Below are positions 62,651-64,000 of a stretch of 64,000 nt of DNA, in pieces. Both the position numbers and the translations under genes were made by a program. The first letter of the stretch is position 1. Every line of letters starts with the position of its first letter. The stretch spans positions 558,001 to 622,000 of the forward strand of contig NZ_CP126446.1 of assembly GCF_030166655.1 (NCBI RefSeq), given 5' to 3'. The notes beneath the pieces were generated by a model. The model had not been told where the DNA came from, searched no databases, and worked only from the letters and a program-made list of their open reading frames with translations. The DNA is from Pontibacillus chungwhensis (GTDB lineage: Bacteria > Bacillota > Bacilli > Bacillales > BH030062).

Positions 62651-62684
62651 AAATACCCTCCATCTGGAGGGTATTTTTTTACTT
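62651..62684 (+). terminator. Rho-independent terminator of bcp
   Basis: AATACCCTCCA / TGGAGGGTATT stem followed by TTTTTT. Confidence 0.92.
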
Positions 62685-62821
62685 AGAGGCGGGGATAGAG
62701 AAACATCTTAAACATAAGTGCCTATTTTAAAAACGCTAGGTAAAGGTCCATACCAAATGAATGCGAACAGCGTATAGTACAGTAATACACCAACCTCCCC
62801 TTATTATATAGAGCAACATGT

Positions 62822-62856
62822 TAAGCGCGAACCTGATTCGCGCTCTTTTTATGTAC
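62822..62856 (+). terminator. Isolated terminator hairpin
   Basis: AGCGCGAA / TTCGCGCT stem followed by CTTTTTAT. No gene precedes it; a short RNA could end here. Rest of the 62651-63005 gap: the bcp terminator and repeat A copy 6. Confidence 0.65.
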
Positions 62857-62874
62857 TAAGTCACTTCCTTTATT

Positions 62875-62930
62875 GCGTTAAAGTGAGTGCGCGTGTCAGA
62901 CACCCTTTAGTACGGTGCAGTGAAGCGGGA
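62875..62930. repeat. Dispersed repeat family A, copy 6
   Basis: GCGTTAAAGTGAGTGCGCG then TGTCAGACACCCTTTAGTAC; single unit. Confidence 0.75.
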
Positions 62931-63005
62931 GCATGATTTCTATGATTTTTGTTGAATAGGTTATAGTATAGGGTGTAGGAGTTATAGCTATAGGGAGGGG
63001 ATTTT

Positions 63006-63956
63006 TTGTTTATTTTATCGTCATGCAAGATCAGAAGAGATTTAAGAGAGCGTTTAGTGGAGGCTTATCCGGCTCTAACGTTTCAGTTCACTGAATCGAT
63101 GGAAGAGGCTGCTTCTTATTTGCCGGAAGCGGACGTCCTTCTTACATACGGGGAAGATCTGACAGATGAACGTATAGAAGAGGCGAGTAAGCTTAAATGG
63201 ATTATGGTGTTATCCGCAGGGTTAGATAAAATGCCGTTTAAGAAAATAGAGGAGAAGGGAATTTTAGTTACAAATTCAAAAGGAATTCATAAGGTTCCAA
63301 TGGCAGAGTATGCTATAGCCATGCTTCTTCAAACAGCTAGAAAAACACGGTTATTGCTAGAAAATGAAAAAGCCCATGAATGGGACCGAGGGGTAAAGCC
63401 TGTAGAGATTACTGGGAAAACGATGTTGGTCGTTGGAACTGGGGCGATTGGACAAGAGGTAGCCAGACTTGCGCAGGCGTTTCGAATGTACACAATCGGC
63501 GTTTCGAACAGCGGAGCGGCCAAACAATATTTTGATAATGTGTATACGAAGGATGATTTTGAGGCGCAATTACCAGAAGCGGACTTTGTTATTTCTGTAT
63601 TGCCTAGTACTCCGGAAACGAAAGACTTCTTTAAAAGAAAGCATTTTGAAATGATGAAACCGGAGGCTGTCTTCTTGAATATGGGCAGAGGAGATGCAGT
63701 TAACAATGATGTACTGCTAGATGTAATGGAAGAGAGAATCATTTATCATGCGATATTAGATGTGTTTGAAACAGAACCTTTACCTGGTGCGCATCCGTTT
63801 TGGGAGATGGGAAATGTGACGGTCACCCCTCACTCTTCTGGGATGTCGCCGCACTATCAGCCGAGAGCTATGTCTATATTTGAAGAGAACCTACATACCT
63901 TCCGCTCTGGAGGGGAAGATTTAATCAACTTAATTGATCCAAGAAAGGGGTATTAA
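63006..63956 (+). CDS. D-isomer 2-hydroxyacid dehydrogenase
   Basis: 316 residues. The NAD-binding motif GTGAIGQEVARLA, catalytic Arg (NMGRGDAV), Glu (DVFETEPLP) and His (TPHSSGMSP) are all present. Substrate unknown (glyoxylate/hydroxypyruvate/phosphoglycerate class). TTG start at 63006 follows AGGGAGGGG. A cobalamin adenosyltransferase start follows with almost no gap. Confidence 0.87.
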   Translation: MFILSSCKIRRDLRERLVEAYPALTFQFTESMEEAASYLPEADVLLTYGEDLTDERIEEASKLKWIMVLSAGLDKMPFKKIEEKGILVTNSKGIHKVPMAEYAIAMLLQTARKTRLLLENEKAHEWDRGVKPVEITGKTMLVVGTGAIGQEVARLAQAFRMYTIGVSNSGAAKQYFDNVYTKDDFEAQLPEADFVISVLPSTPETKDFFKRKHFEMMKPEAVFLNMGRGDAVNNDVLLDVMEERIIYHAILDVFETEPLPGAHPFWEMGNVTVTPHSSGMSPHYQPRAMSIFEENLHTFRSGGEDLINLIDPRKGY

Positions 63957-63958
63957 TG

Positions 63959-64000
63959 ATGAAGATCTATACACGTTCTGGAGATAAAGGAGATACATCC
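63959..64000 (+). CDS. PduO-type cob(I)alamin adenosyltransferase (3'-truncated by window end)
   Basis: Only 14 codons: MKIYTRSGDKGDTS, the conserved start of the PduO/YvqK ATP:cob(I)alamin adenosyltransferase family. ATG 63956 or 63959 follows AAAGGGG. It overlaps or abuts the dehydrogenase stop, so it is co-transcribed. Confidence 0.8.
   Translation, partial: MKIYTRSGDKGDTS

Noticed and set aside
62760..62856. Small RNA ending at the isolated terminator
   Set aside because: The terminator is convincing, but no acceptable promoter was found upstream; only the terminator is reported.
1..64000. Insertion sequences, integrases, CRISPR arrays or prophage in the window
   Set aside because: No transposase, integrase, cas or phage structural motifs were seen in any frame; the direct repeats found are irregularly dispersed.

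Overview
The window reads as chromosome from a moderately halophilic or marine, endospore-forming Bacillaceae (Halobacillus/Pontibacillus/Thalassobacillus-like). The genus is an inference; no rRNA is present. Support comes from the acidic proteins, AGGAGG-type Shine-Dalgarno sites, frequent GTG/TTG starts, spore genes (sspK, sspE and a spore-surface-like cluster), and a gene order that follows the Bacillus subtilis yfh-yga block (yfhE, yfhF, recX, yfhH, sspK, yfhJ, yfhP, mutY, yfhS, sspE, ygaC, ygaD, ygaE, gsaB, ygaF). That backbone is broken up by accessory insertions. No transposase, prophage or CRISPR array is present.

Layout. 1-2.5 kb: end of a tryptophan operon (trpB, trpA, trpG). 2.6-4.6 kb: a small protein behind a sigma-B-like promoter and a divergent photolyase/cryptochrome. 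4.6-10.3 kb (minus): a dipeptide ABC transporter operon (dppD-dppF-dppA-dppB-dppC). 10.5-15.1 kb: a lone holin/amidase pair, an SDR, a 25-residue membrane peptide, a yxlE-yxlF-yxlG-like ABC exporter and tRNA-Ala(GGC). 15.2-19.4 kb: a Fur-box-preceded operon encoding a large lipoprotein and a beta-propeller/di-heme (MauG-like) protein. 19.4-22.7 kb: a GltS-type symporter with a structured leader, and an HpaB-type flavin monooxygenase. 22.7-27.6 kb: a coiled-coil protein, three tandem cysteine-containing paralogues resembling spore-surface proteins, and a long coiled-coil protein.

27.7-31.5 kb holds the most striking system: a two-gene glycocin (S-glycosylated bacteriocin) locus. A 72-residue double-glycine precursor resembles sublancin but has only three cysteines in its core. 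It is followed by a single 1127-residue ORF that joins a SunT-like C39-peptidase ABC exporter to a SunS-like glycosyltransferase. An in-frame Shine-Dalgarno/ATG inside that ORF could also yield free glycosyltransferase. No immunity or disulfide-forming gene lies beside it.

31.5-36 kb: a GAF-GGDEF-EAL protein, repeats, a DnaA-box cluster, a YfhE-like small gene and a GNAT gene with a tRNA-like element in its leader. 36-37.8 kb: a CstB-like persulfide dioxygenase-rhodanese preceded by CsoR/CstR-like operators. 37.8-43 kb: amidohydrolase, yfhF, recX, SDR, yfhH and a Cof-type HAD phosphatase. 43-46.5 kb: glcT, an RNA antiterminator, ptsG and ptsH. 46.7-55.1 kb: TetR regulator, ypzG-like gene, sspK, yfhJ, yfhP, mutY, yfhS, sspE, ygaC, ygaD, ygaE. 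55.3-64 kb: a solitary gltB, hemL (gsaB), a small potassium channel, bcp, a 2-hydroxyacid dehydrogenase and the start of a cobalamin adenosyltransferase gene.

Three dispersed non-coding repeat families (A, B, C) fill the longer intergenic gaps. Families B and C form hairpins whose paired arms differ between copies in a compensating way, which indicates selection for structure. All calls come from reading the sequence; no database search was run.
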